The notes under the pieces are model-generated. The model made no database searches. It worked only from the letters and a program-made list of their open reading frames with translations, and was not told the origin of the DNA. A stretch of 64,000 nt of DNA from Pythium myriotylum (lineage: Eukaryota; Oomycota; Peronosporomycetes; Pythiales; Pythiaceae): positions 3,906,001-3,970,000 of the forward strand of contig JALJCQ010000012.1 in the NCBI GenBank assembly GCA_023091665.1. The letters are read 5' to 3'. Position 1 is the stretch's first letter. Each line of letters begins with the position of its first letter. The translations under genes were made by a program, and so were the position numbers. This document shows positions 9,683 through 19,990 of this stretch, one piece after another.

Positions 9683-10072
9683 ATGACCCGAACATCTGCG
9701 AAAGGGAAGACTCGTCGTGTGAGACGTGCCAACAACTACAAGTCCCTCAACCTCGGTGATCCATCGCGACCCGTGGTGCTAGAGACGTGCGTACCTCGCC
9801 GCATCGACGTTACGGAGAACTTTCTCGTTGAGGGGGATCCGAACGCGGCTGAGAAGTACTTTCGCTGCAAGCACGATCTAGTAGAAGCCGTCAAGAAGGC
9901 GAAGCGCGTCACCAAAGCATTTGTCAAGCTCGGTGCGGCTCTTGCCACGGACGAACTTCAGAAGGACCACGAGAAGAAGCTCGAAGCCGTTTTCAACTTC
10001 CTGAACAAGGCCGAAGACTTCGCGACAGTACGTCTAGACGAGATCTTTGTTTCTAAACCGAATCGTCAGTAG
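9683..10072 (+). CDS. small basic leader ORF of element B
   Basis: ATG 9683, 129 residues, located between the presumed 5' LTR and gag. Very basic N-terminus (KGKTRRVRRANNYKSLN), then a largely helical, charged C-terminus (LVEAVKKAKRVTKAFVKL, DELQKDHEKKLEAVFNFLNK). No domain is recognised. An ORF before gag is uncommon in Ty3 elements; it could be an added accessory protein or a separated N-terminal part of Gag. About 100 bp separate it from gag, in a different frame. Confidence 0.5.
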   Translation: MTRTSAKGKTRRVRRANNYKSLNLGDPSRPVVLETCVPRRIDVTENFLVEGDPNAAEKYFRCKHDLVEAVKKAKRVTKAFVKLGAALATDELQKDHEKKLEAVFNFLNKAEDFATVRLDEIFVSKPNRQ

Positions 10073-10171
10073 AATCTTCTAAGTTTCGGTTCAACTTGAT
10101 TGCTTTTGGATTGCGTAAGCATCGTCTTAGTAATCCATCGGTGACATCGTATACGCTGAGAAGTCCGACTT

Positions 10172-12091
10172 ATGTCTAGTCGTCGTGCTAGAGAAGTCGA
10201 GCGTGATTCACCAAATCTACGTCCACGTCGTCAAAGCAGATCGAACGATCCTGAAGAAGTTGAACGTGCTCGTTCAGTGTCAAGAACCCGTTCAACTCAA
10301 GCAGAGCCAATGCAGCATCAAGAAGCTCAAGATCAGGGAGGACAAATCCCCCAGGCTCCGCAAGCTGCTCCAGCCAATCAAGGGAACTTTGCCGGAGGGC
10401 AGGTTCCAGGGGAAGTGTTCCAGCAGTTCATGATGTTCATGCAGCAGCAGAACCAGCAGCCCCAGGCCCAGTTGCAGGCGTTCATGCAGATGACGAATAA
10501 CCAGTTCAACCAGATGCTCAACCTTCATGGGTCTACGCGTCGTCGAGATCCGTCGATGTATGAAGGAAAGGTCAACGAAGACATAGAGTTGTGGATCTTC
10601 AACACGGAAGACTACTACTCGAACAAGCGTGCTGTGATGCATGCTGAGACCTCAGACTTTGTTGAAGAAGTCACTGGCAATCTGGGCAAGTCTGTGCAGA
10701 ACTGGGTTCGGACGATATTCGCAGTAGAGTGTGCTGCTGTGGGGATTCCCAAGACTTGGGAATTGTTCAAGGCTAAGTTGCGTCAGCGCTATAAGCCATT
10801 GGACTTTGAGTACAACCTTCGTGAGCGAATGTTTGAACTCAAGCAAACTGGATCGATCCATGAATATGTGGCAAAGTTTCAGGACTTGCATTCGCAGTCT
10901 GAACTTCCCATCGCAGATCTTGATCAGCGTTTCTATTTCCAACACGGCCTTCGTGCTGAGACTCCCGCAAAGATCAAGGAAGAAAGTCCTAAGACGTTGG
11001 ATGATACGATCAAGATCGCCACAAATTTCGAGTTTGCGCATTATTCTGGGAGACCGCCGAAGCAGAATGGTCAGAAGAACTCATCGAAGTTGAACCACGA
11101 CTCTGCAGGCACTGCTACCAAGGCGAAGAAAGGTAACAAGTGGAAAAAGAAAGGACACGACTCTCAGAGGAACAACGATGACTGGAAGAAGAAAGCCACT
11201 TGCCATGCGTGCAAGAAGAAGGGGCATATCTCTCCGGACTGTCCTCTGAACAAGGAGTCAAATCACTACATTAGTGGTAACTTGTACGCGATTCTCGAAG
11301 TCCAAGCTCTTGCTTTCAAGGAGCCTAATTGGAAGAAGAATGTGTCCATCTTCGTCGACAACGGTTGCAGCATGAATGGTGTCTCGGAAGATCTGGTGGA
11401 AGTGTTGAACTTGCAAGAAACGGTCGAAGACTTGATGGAAGTCAACCTCGGTTATGAGCAGACCGTCTACCGCCATCGTCGAATGGTGGAGATGTCTCTT
11501 GAAGTTCCCGGCTTCTCCACGATCACGTCTAAGTTTCAGGTGATGCCTATCCCTGAAGGCAAAGACATTTTGCTTGATATGCGATGGCTTCGTGAACAGA
11601 ATCCCGACATCGATTGGGCTGAGCTAAAGCTTACGCCACGTACTGGTGTACAGCCTGAAGAGCCTCTTGTTCTACGAACGCCTGCGGCGCGTCCCGCTCG
11701 CTTTGTCGCCAATCGCCGTCGTGCTAGACAAAGTCAGAATCGTGAGATCTTCAACTACTACCGTCAACATGGACATGATAGTGAGTTGGGGCATACCAAG
11801 TTCATCTCCATGAAGAAACTTGCCAAAGAGCTGCGCAAGGGAGATGTCGAGTGTGCGTTTATGATAAATCCACACGACTCGGAGAAAGCTGCTAGGTATC
11901 AGCAGCAAGGATGGGAAGCTTTGAAGGACAACCCAGCTTTTGATGTGCTGTGGAAACGTCGTGACACCGTGTTTCGAACGGAGCTACCGAACACTGTGCC
12001 ACCTGTCCGTGAAGGTATTGAACATGTCATCGAACGCAAGCCTGGTACAAAGCCCATCTCAGTTCCTCAGTGGCGACAGAGCCCTGAGTAA
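10172..12091 (+). CDS. Gag-protease and RT lead-in of element B
   Basis: 639 residues from ATG 10172. A Gln-rich N-terminal region (residues 60-120) precedes the capsid-type retrotransposon gag domain (about 125-300). Then come a Lys-rich spacer and a CCHC knuckle (CHACKKKGHISPDC). The protease motif is FVDNGCSMNGVS, with Asp-Asn-Gly in place of Asp-Ser/Thr-Gly, and the domain ends with DILLDMRWLREQNPDIDW. The last 100 residues lead toward RT (GTKPISVPQWRQSPE) and stop at a TAA at 12089 just before RT resumes. Confidence 0.8.
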   Translation: MSSRRAREVERDSPNLRPRRQSRSNDPEEVERARSVSRTRSTQAEPMQHQEAQDQGGQIPQAPQAAPANQGNFAGGQVPGEVFQQFMMFMQQQNQQPQAQLQAFMQMTNNQFNQMLNLHGSTRRRDPSMYEGKVNEDIELWIFNTEDYYSNKRAVMHAETSDFVEEVTGNLGKSVQNWVRTIFAVECAAVGIPKTWELFKAKLRQRYKPLDFEYNLRERMFELKQTGSIHEYVAKFQDLHSQSELPIADLDQRFYFQHGLRAETPAKIKEESPKTLDDTIKIATNFEFAHYSGRPPKQNGQKNSSKLNHDSAGTATKAKKGNKWKKKGHDSQRNNDDWKKKATCHACKKKGHISPDCPLNKESNHYISGNLYAILEVQALAFKEPNWKKNVSIFVDNGCSMNGVSEDLVEVLNLQETVEDLMEVNLGYEQTVYRHRRMVEMSLEVPGFSTITSKFQVMPIPEGKDILLDMRWLREQNPDIDWAELKLTPRTGVQPEEPLVLRTPAARPARFVANRRRARQSQNREIFNYYRQHGHDSELGHTKFISMKKLAKELRKGDVECAFMINPHDSEKAARYQQQGWEALKDNPAFDVLWKRRDTVFRTELPNTVPPVREGIEHVIERKPGTKPISVPQWRQSPE

Positions 12092-12097
12092 CGTAAG

Positions 12098-13673
12098 GTG
12101 ATCCAAGAATGGACCAAGGAAATGGTCAAGGCAGGTATCATTCGTCCTAGTACCTCGCCTTTCTCCGCACCGACTTTCTGTGTGAAGAAAACTGTTGGAT
12201 GGCGAATAGTCCATGACCTTCGTCTGTTGAAAACAACACGATTTTGCCAGCAATTCCTATGCCACGCAAAGAAGACACCTTTCACGCAATGTCAGGAAGC
12301 TATTGGTTTTCATGCATGGATTTGCTTTGGGGTTACTATCAAGTGAAGCTCAGAGAACAAGATATACCGTTTACAGCGTTTTCAACGTCTGATGGTTTGG
12401 TCGAGTATCTTGTAACTCCCATGGGACTTAGTGGAAGTTCTGGCACTTTCAATCGACTTCTTCAAAGAGTATTCAGCGACATGCGCGATGTGATGCGTAT
12501 CTACTTTGACATACCTACCTCTTCACGAGAAGCACGGACATCAATGAGCATATCATCGCGGTTCGAGTACTTCAAAGATGTGAAGAGCAACAGTTGTACA
12601 TCAAGCTGTCGAAGTGTCAGTTCTGTGTTCCAGAAATTCCTTGTCTTGGAGGTTTCGTTGGAAGGAACGGCGTTCGCATGGATCCTGATAAGATCAAGGT
12701 TATCAAGGATTGGCCAGTTCCGAAGACAAAGAAGCAGATGGAGAGTTTTCTCGGTACAACAGTGTACGTTTCTCGTTTCTGCCCGGACTTGGCTCAGTTC
12801 GTGGGTCCGCTCCATGAGTGTATCAAGGGAAAGAGATCAAGTGAGTCCATCGAGCTCAATGATCATCAACTGGCATGCTTCGAACAACTCAAGCTTTGCT
12901 TATCGTCACCGCCTGTTTTGAAACTTCCGGACTTCACGAAACCTTTTGGCATTCGTATGGATGCATCCAATTTCGCAATTGGGGGAATCTTGTTTCAAAA
13001 GGAGGGAGAGTTGGAATATCCAATCGCATACACTGGTCGGAAAATGAAGTCGGCTGAACTCAATTATCCAGTTCGTGAACAAGAACTTCTCGCAATCATG
13101 CACGCCTTGAAAGTTTGGTGCGTGTATTTGCTCGATCGTCCATTTGTTGTGGAGACTGATCACAAGAGCATAGAGACTATTCTCACGCAGAAGACCACGA
13201 ACAGAAGAGTTGCCCGTTGGTTCAACGAACTTGCTGAGTTTCAACCTCAGTTCAAGTGGATTCCAGGACATACGAATGACGTTGCAGACGCCTTGTCCAG
13301 GAACCCGGACTTTGAGCATAAAGCTACTCAAGTCAGTTTAGATGATCTTCTGAAAGCAGCATCTAATAGAGAGATTGTTGCGACCATCGAGTCAAGTCCA
13401 GTTGCTGTCGAAGAGGCGACAAGGAAACTGTACATTTCGGATCAGAAGACACGAGAATTGACGAAGATTTTTGATGGTTCAACCGTGTTAAAGTATAGCG
13501 TAGTTGACGGACTCCTTTACTACCAGAAACAAGAAGATGAAGAACCTCGACTCGTGATCCCCGACAACGAAGATCTGAAGAATCGTGTGATTTATGAAAA
13601 CCACGATGTTGTGACTGCAGGACACCCAGGATACTTCAAGACGTATCTAGCAGTCCAGAGGAAGTACTATTGA
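12098..13673 (+). pseudogene. RT and RNase H of element B, frameshifted
   Basis: Three overlapping frames. RT begins IIRPSTSPFSAPTFCVKKT, changes frame near 12245, then reads the palm (MDLLWGYYQVKLREQDIPF, VTPMGLSGSSGTFNRLL). At the active site the sequence reads IYFD then shifts: one base is lost where the second Asp codon should be (about 12512), so YFDD is destroyed. The downstream frame (12594 on) gives the RT thumb, RNase H (GIRMDASNFAIGGILF, VETDHKSIETI, DVADALSRNP) and the start of integrase. It ends at TGA 13671-13673, where related proteins have Trp (KYYWPRM). Confidence 0.85.
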
Positions 13674-13679
13674 CCTCGT

Positions 13680-14906
13680 ATGACCAAGTACATTCAGCGC
13701 TATGTGAACACTTGTGAAATGTGTCAGCGCATTAAGGTGAGGCAGATGAAGCCTCCAGGTCTACTCAATCCGCTTAGTATTCCATCAGGAAGATGGGTTG
13801 AGATCTCCATGGATTTCTTGGTAGCGTTACCAGAAACTGGAGATGGGCATGATGCTATTATGGTCATTGTTGATCGTTTGACCAAGCGTGCGAAGTTCAT
13901 CGTAACCCGCACAACCGCCACGGCAGAAGATACTGCTGATCTCTTCATGAAGCATTATGTGAAGGATCATGGCTTGCCCAAGACAATAGTTTCGGATCGT
14001 GATTCGAAGTTCACGTCGAAATTTTGGTCCTCAGTGACATCGATTCTCAAAACTACTCACAACCTTTCCTCGGCGTTTAGACCGCAGACAGACGGGCAGA
14101 CAGAACGCACGAATCGTTTCATCGAAGACTATCTCAGAATGATTGGGATAAGTTTTTGCATCTAGCGGAATTCGCCTACAACCGCAGTGCATTCGTCGAT
14201 CGGCATGTGTCCATTTGAAGCTGATCTTGGCTATGTTCCATACATGGCAGACGATATTGCTGCAGACCCAGGATTAAAAAAGTTGGATAAGGCTGCGCAG
14301 ACATTCTTGCTTCGACAAGAAGTGTTTTTGAAGAAGGCAAAAGATGCAATTAGTGAAGCACAAGAGCGTATGAAGTCGTATTATGACAAGAATCGCCTGC
14401 ATCAAGAGTTTGAAGTTGGTCAACTCGTGCTACTCGACGACAAGAATCTTGATATTCGCCACAAAGGCTTCGCATTGACAAGCAAATTGGCACCTAGATT
14501 TATTGGACCCTACCCCATCGTGAAGAAAGTCCATCAAGATTCGTATGAACTTGCCATGTCGAAGGATCTTCGTATCCATCCCGTTTTCCACACATCTTTG
14601 CTCAAGCCGTACATGAAGGATAACATACGCAAACAGCAGACTACGAAGGTTTTGCTTGCGGACGGCATTACTGAAGGACAACTCATCGAAGCTGTCATTG
14701 GGCATAGGAAGATTCGTGGAAGAGACCAGTACAAGATACACTGGCTCGGAGAATCAAGACGTCAAGCCACATGGGAACCCGTTGAAAACCTGAAGCAGAT
14801 TCCAAGTCTCATCGAAGCATTCTGGAAGTCTGTACAGGGGGACCTTCTCTCGAAGGGAGGTCATGTGACGCAGCCAGAAAAGAATGGCTCGCGTCAGAAG
14901 GGTTAG
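13680..14906 (+). pseudogene. integrase and chromodomain of element B, one frameshift
   Basis: First frame 13680-14165: second half of the zinc finger (CEMCQRIK), catalytic Asp (SMDFLVALPE), Asp (VSDRDSKFTS) and Glu-bearing DGQTERTNRFIEDY. A frameshift at about 14140 ends it. The second frame 14187-14906 carries the integrase C-terminus (GPYPIVKKVHQDSYELAM, HPVFHTSLLKPY) and a chromodomain (YKIHWLGESRRQATWEPVE). It stops at 14906. Confidence 0.85.
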
Positions 14907-14951
14907 GCAACGACCTTGATTTGATTTCAGTATATTATACTGGAACTAAGT

Positions 14952-15007
14952 TACTACGATTAGTCCTGGAAGGATTATGCACTGGGTGGTGTAACAGCAT
15001 CCCGAGA
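14952..15007 (+). repeat. 56-bp block shared with 1238-1293, end of B's truncated 3' LTR
   Basis: Aligns at 52 of 56 positions with the block beside the Crypton. After 15007 the sequence becomes part of a host-like membrane protein gene, so the LTR is cut here. Confidence 0.6.
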
Positions 15008-15030
15008 CACGCAACGATCGCCATCCGCAT

Positions 15031-15612
15031 CTAGAGGCCTTGCACATGCTCCCACGACAGATCTGTGACTTGGTTGAGCACGTGGAACGGGTATTCGTGA
15101 GAGAGAAAGAGAAAGTAGCACGCGATCTCGGTTTTCTGCGTGGCCCAGACCTTGCGGAATCCCTTGGCGATCGCATGGAAGTAGAACCGAAAGAACACGA
15201 CGAACACGAGCGACACGTTCGCCACAGTGGTGTCAATGATATCGATGACTGACATGTCGATGTCGTCTGTAATGACGTCGATCACGTTGGCGACGAGCAT
15301 CGTCATGCTGAGCATGACCAAGGATTCGCCGATCCACAGGAGTACCCAGAGCGATCGAATCTTGATGCGCTTGCCGACGTCGCGTGTGAGGATGGTGATC
15401 TGTAGTTGGAATGTGAGCACGGAGCACACTTCGGAGACGTCGTTGAGATCTCGCATGAGCTGTCGGTCGGGAAAGGCGAAGGGGATGAGGCAGAGGAAGC
15501 TGAGGGCGGCGAGGAAGAGCAGCAGGCGCACACCCGACTCGTGGTGGCGCTTCCAAAACGTGGCTGTCAGGTATTGAAAGAGCGAGAAGTTCATGATGAG
15601 AACAAGTGGCAT
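15031..15612 (-). pseudogene. multi-pass membrane protein fragment
   Basis: A 193-residue frame. Hydrophobic segments: about residues 26-45 (GVRLLLFLAALSFLCLIPFA), 60-75, 88-108 (WVLLWIGESLVMLSMTMLV) and 125-145 (VANVSLVFVVFFRFYFHAIA), each long enough to span a membrane. The C-terminus ends in HEYPFHVLNQVTDLSWEH. Family not recognised. Element B's broken LTR lies 24 bp downstream and element C 245 bp upstream. The decayed gene at 22031-23533, same strand, would adjoin it if element C were absent, so both may be parts of one gene. Confidence 0.5.
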
Positions 15613-15857
15613 GCAGAGTGCAACGTCGAGGATAAGGTCCCTTACTGATCACAGCCGGATCCGACCCCGCCTATGGATCACGAGATCATAACGGGATCTG
15701 ATAGAGAGTGTGGCATGATCCAAGGGCAAGATCATAATAATTGCGTAATTGGCAACAGAAATCGCAAGTATTTGCTCTGGAAACAAAGGAGAGCATGTTT
15801 ACCAAATGACAACGAGCATGGTTCCTTCGCCACTCGCACTGAAGTCAGGAGAAGTCT

Positions 15858-16160
15858 TGTAACGGTCCACGACCGTACACAGCACCTGCGCTTGAGGAAG
15901 CGTGAGCAGCCGCTCCGAGTCAACCCCTGTCGACGAGCGCCAAGGACTTGGCAAAAGGCGAACTGCTTGTATTCAGATTATTCCCCTGGGGAATAATCCC
16001 CCCTATACCTGATATCCCTGGTATCTAGTACCCAGGGATATCCCCTACTGAATCTAATAAAAGAGAGTCACTACTTAGGGTAACTTTCCCCCTAAGTGGA
16101 CCACACACATTATGTACCTACACAACCTAACCTACTTGTGTAACCTTGTACCCCGTTACA
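15858..16160 (-). repeat. 3' LTR of Ty3 element C
   Basis: 303 bp, identical by eye to 21728-22030. Contains nested palindromes such as ATTATTCCCCTGGGGAATAAT (about 15978-15998) and a GGGATATC pair around 16001-16040. AATAAA occurs on the plus strand near 16058. Confidence 0.95.
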
Positions 16161-16166
16161 CCCCCC

Positions 16167-16197
<31 letters not shown>

Positions 16198-16204
16198 ACA
16201 CACA
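16161..16204 (-). other. poly-G polypurine tract with (GT)n, element C
   Basis: On the element's strand this reads (GT)10 then 23 consecutive G, ending exactly at the 3' LTR. It occupies the polypurine tract position. The homopolymer length may be approximate in any assembly. Confidence 0.7.
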
Positions 16205-17145
16205 AAATGAGGAACACCCTTGTCCCTACTTTAGGAACAGCCATGTCCTAGAAAAGGAACACGAGCCTATTCCAGTACGGAATTTCCGAGGACCCACACG
16301 GAAATGGTACAGACTCATGGCGACCATGAGCGCGAAGTCGCGTGTCGATTTTTCGACAACGACTGATCGAGAGCCGCAGCGGCTTGGCGCAACACCTCGC
16401 TGCGTCATGAGACGCATGCAGACGTGCGCGCGGTCGCCAGCGACCACTGGATCATGACGATCCCCCAAAACTGGGCCATTCTGCCGTCTGACGGCGGCAA
16501 GCCAAAATGGCATGGTCAGACGACCATTGCTAGACGAGCAGAGCTCGCGGCAAGCCCAAACTTGGCACACACTCTCAGTGCGATGGGTTCTTGCCTTGTG
16601 CAAGCGTACAGACCTGTACGATGCGAACTCGCAAACTTCGTCTCTTGACGGTGCCCAGAACTGGGTCCAGTCCAATACTGGAGACTGTGGTCGGTGGGTA
16701 TCCACCGCGAGTACTACCAAGTACTCGAGAGGCTGGCTAGCCTCATCCAACGACTCAACTGAGTGCGTGGAGTGCGGGGATACCCGTGACAGTCGAACAA
16801 CGACGTTGCCGGACAACTTCGTGTTGTCGGCCACACGCTCGGGCGCGATGGCTACACCGCAGAGGACTGCTCGGTGTACCAACACCAAACTGAGCCAGCC
16901 ACTCTGGCTTGATGTGAGCGTTGTCCAACGCAACCGATGGGGTCGGTGGACATTGTCGATGCTTCGACTGCGCCGAACGCGGCGTTCTCGCCATCTTCAT
17001 GGCCTTCTGCTTGGGTCTTGTACCCATGTCTATAATAGACAGGGACAGTCGACTCGACTGAGACGGACCTTCCGTGTGCTCCACTGAGCGTCTTCCTTGA
17101 GGAACTTGAGACACTTCTCATCTTGATGGAGGTGGTCGGTCCCAC
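16205..17145 (-). other. region between pol and 3' LTR of element C
   Basis: About 940 bp after the pol stop. The longest frames are a minus-strand one at 16226-16933 (235 residues) and a plus-strand one at 16512-17087. Neither has recognisable domains or convincing composition. It is at the same place as the antisense gene of element A, but I see no similarity to it. Confidence 0.4.
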
Positions 17146-19959
17146 CTACTGGAACCATCCAGGATGATCATGTTCGCATGCGCGAACAAGATCAGAGCAA
17201 TCTCGCCTGAGAACACTCTCATCGACCCAGGAGCTCTGGTTGCTTGGATATCCAAGCCACTTGACCAAGAGCTGGCGGACGCCATTGTGCACACGCACAC
17301 TGTCGAGAGACTCGACGTGATAATGGCGTTCGCCATTCCTGTCGAGCACAGGCAAAGGAGCGCGCACCGGTCGCAGCGCTTTCCTTCTGGTCTTGACACC
17401 AGTGTCGGGGACCCGACGTGTTCCTTCGGGTTCAGCAAACGTAACCCGACGTCGTATTGACGACGCTGCGGTCGCATTTGACGACCATGTCGAACTTCGA
17501 CGAGCTTGAGCAAGCCGTGCAGAGCGTCTTGGCGCTTCGCTGTGTGGGTGAACCACGCCACTTGCAGAACCCTGCACTGCGAGAGAGTCGCTGGAGGAAC
17601 CATCCGTGACTGGCACGTTCTCGTGCGCGACTGTGTGTGGTTGCATGTCGGCGGCAACTCCGCTTGGAATTGTTTCCGACGACTCTTCGTCTGATGCATC
17701 TCCGTCAGGGCGGAGATATGGCTTGAGCAAGCCGACGTTGAACGTCGGGTGCGTCTGCAACCATTTTGGCAGGTCGACCCTGTAGGAGTTTCCACTCCGC
17801 TTCAACACCTTGAACGGGCCGATATATCTCGGCAGCAGCTTTGAGCTGCCCAAGCTGGGCACAGCATTCTGAGACAGGTTCTTCGTGCTAAGAAGCACAT
17901 AGTCGCCTGGCTTGAACACGTGCGTGTTCTTCCGACCGTGTTTGTCGGCTTGTTCCTTCTGAACATCTTGGGCAGCTGCCATCGCGTCACGTACGCGGGT
18001 GATGACGTTCACACGTGTCGACAAGAACTCGTCGATCTTGCGGCGCTCCGCGGACTTGGAAACACCTTCCAACTGGGAGGCAAGTAATTGCCGAGCCCCT
18101 CCCTCACCAGACTGGGCACTGCCCATGAGACAGAGCGGCAGCGCTGGGTGTCTCAACCCGTTCACGTAGAACGGCGACAGACCTGTCGAGGCATGAACAG
18201 AGTTGTTCATGGCGAACTCCACCATGGGGAGGTGGTCGCACCACGAGAGTGGGTCACTCGCACAATACGAGCGGAGGATATCCTCGACGACGCGGTTGGC
18301 GCGCTCGGTCTGACCATCGGTCTCCGGATGGTCCGTCGTCGACATGTCGAGCCTGGAGCCCAGGATTTGGAAGAGACCTTCCCAGAAATCACCAGTGAAC
18401 CTGGGATCCCGATCCGATACGATTGAGCCGGGGAGACCGTGTAGTCGAAACACGGTGTCGACGAAAAGTCGAGCACAGTCGAGACCTGTGCAGGTATCCG
18501 AAACCGGAACAAGATGCACCATCTTGGACAAACGGTCAACAAAGACCAGCACACCATTGTGCCCAGCGGACGTCTTTGGCATGCCAAAGAAGAAGTCCAT
18601 GCTCACTGAGTGCCAGCAGTCGCTGGGGACAGGCAAGCTCTGAAGCGGAGCCTGAGAGTGTGCACTTGGCTTCACTCGTTGACAGACGTCACACGTGCGG
18701 ACATACCGCGACACCCACTTGTACATCTTGGGCCACCAAAACCTTGGGCTGAGAAGCGCGTACGTCTTCTCACGGCCAAGATGGCCAGCACCAGGTGCGT
18801 CGTGGGCACCGTGCGCGATCACATATCGCAGGTCGTCGTCTGCAGGAACGACAACGCGAGCTTCTTCGCTGTTCGAGACCTGATATTTCAGGAGGTCGTC
18901 TTCGAACGTGTACCGATGGAGTCGGGCTCGAACACGAGGCGAGAGAGACTTCTCCGAGTCGGATGACTTGAGAGCACGAATGATCTCCGCACATTGTGCG
19001 TCGCCTGCGTAGGCGTCACGAATCAAGTCGTAGACATCAGAAGCAACTGATGTGAGATGGTTCATCTCGTAGTCGGGACGCCGAGAGAGTGCGTCCGCCA
19101 GCACGTTGAGCCGACCCGGCTTGTACTCAACAGTAAAGTTGTATTCTGAAAAGAATGACAACCAGCGAGCCATTCGCGGCGACAAGTGCGGGGACTGTGT
19201 CGCCGTGCGTAGAGACGCATGGTCTGTGTAGACCACGAACGGCAACGCGCCGAGAAGGTGAACGCGGAATTTCACCAGGGCGTACTTCATCGCCAACAAC
19301 TCCTTGTCGTGAACTGGATAGTTCTTCTCGGCCGCTTGGAGCTGGCGAGACTGATACGCAGGAATCGTCTGTGCGTTCAACTTGTTGTACGCGTGGACGA
19401 TCCTCCACTTGCCATTTGGCTTGCGCACACAGATCGTTGGTGCGCTGTGCGGCGAGACGCTCTCGCGCACCAGGCCAGCCTTGGCTTTCTTGGCAAAGAA
19501 TTCATCAATGAAGTTCGATTGTTCGGCCGGCAGAGCCCACTGGCGAACCGTCGCATAGCTCGAGCCAGGCTTGAGCTTGATCTCGTGGCGAACGCCACGA
19601 TCAGGGGGCAACCCCGCCGGCGGGTTCTTGCTGAGGCAAGTCTCCGCAAACCGCTTGACTAGCGGATAGAACCGATCCTTCGGGTTCTTAAGGATGGCCA
19701 AACCACGGCGCGCGTCAAACGTCTGACGAAACTCAACGAGGACATCCTCGTCAATCACCGTCGAGGTGTTGAGTTCAGCGAGGTCTCGCTCAGATCGGAG
19801 GATCACAACCTCAGCGATCTCACCAGCCTTGAGCTCGCGGACGAAATCGTCCATAGGGAGTTCCTCCAAGCTAGTCAGCTCGGAGAACTCGGGCAACGGT
19901 GCCATATCGACCGTGGACGGATCGATCGACGATCCCGTCATCACATCGACGATGTGCAC
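17146..19959 (-). CDS. pol of element C with in-frame RT deletion: RNase H, integrase, chromodomain
   Basis: An open frame of about 937 residues. It has a protease-RT linker and the first RT blocks (SAPTICVRKPNGKWRIVHAY, NKLNAQTIPA). It then joins at about 19355 directly to the RNase H segment YQSRQLQAAEKNYPVHDKEL. Everything between, including YxDD and the RNase H catalytic start, is absent, yet the frame is kept. The integrase is complete: zinc finger (H..H, CDVCQRVK), Asp (SMDFFFGMPK), Asp (SDRDPRFTG), DGQTERANR. The C-terminus has the GPF segment (YIGPFKVLKRSGNSYRVDLP) and a chromodomain (LLVKWLGYPSNQSSWVDES). The start codon is uncertain, as the frame may continue from upstream. Confidence 0.85.
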   Translation of the reverse strand: MHIVDVMTGSSIDPSTVDMAPLPEFSELTSLEELPMDDFVRELKAGEIAEVVILRSERDLAELNTSTVIDEDVLVEFRQTFDARRGLAILKNPKDRFYPLVKRFAETCLSKNPPAGLPPDRGVRHEIKLKPGSSYATVRQWALPAEQSNFIDEFFAKKAKAGLVRESVSPHSAPTICVRKPNGKWRIVHAYNKLNAQTIPAYQSRQLQAAEKNYPVHDKELLAMKYALVKFRVHLLGALPFVVYTDHASLRTATQSPHLSPRMARWLSFFSEYNFTVEYKPGRLNVLADALSRRPDYEMNHLTSVASDVYDLIRDAYAGDAQCAEIIRALKSSDSEKSLSPRVRARLHRYTFEDDLLKYQVSNSEEARVVVPADDDLRYVIAHGAHDAPGAGHLGREKTYALLSPRFWWPKMYKWVSRYVRTCDVCQRVKPSAHSQAPLQSLPVPSDCWHSVSMDFFFGMPKTSAGHNGVLVFVDRLSKMVHLVPVSDTCTGLDCARLFVDTVFRLHGLPGSIVSDRDPRFTGDFWEGLFQILGSRLDMSTTDHPETDGQTERANRVVEDILRSYCASDPLSWCDHLPMVEFAMNNSVHASTGLSPFYVNGLRHPALPLCLMGSAQSGEGGARQLLASQLEGVSKSAERRKIDEFLSTRVNVITRVRDAMAAAQDVQKEQADKHGRKNTHVFKPGDYVLLSTKNLSQNAVPSLGSSKLLPRYIGPFKVLKRSGNSYRVDLPKWLQTHPTFNVGLLKPYLRPDGDASDEESSETIPSGVAADMQPHTVAHENVPVTDGSSSDSLAVQGSASGVVHPHSEAPRRSARLAQARRSSTWSSNATAASSIRRRVTFAEPEGTRRVPDTGVKTRRKALRPVRAPLPVLDRNGERHYHVESLDSVRVHNGVRQLLVKWLGYPSNQSSWVDESVLRRDCSDLVRACEHDHPGWFQ

Positions 19960-19990
19960 GTCATACGACGCGTCCGAGAGCGGGAGTGGC

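Larger units (their letters stand above)
9106..15007 (+). mobile_element. Ty3-type retrotransposon B, ends damaged
   Basis: A plus-strand element with a leader ORF, gag-protease, RT, RNase H, integrase and chromodomain between about 9680 and 14906. Its 3' LTR probably begins at 14864 (TGTGACGCAG) after a purine stretch (CGAAGGGAGG). The LTR is cut off at 15007, where a membrane-protein gene fragment begins. Its 5' LTR is not intact: element A sits at 9105/9106, and the piece shared with the 3' LTR lies on the far side of A at 1238-1293. The coding region has a destroyed RT active site and at least two further frame breaks. Confidence 0.85.
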
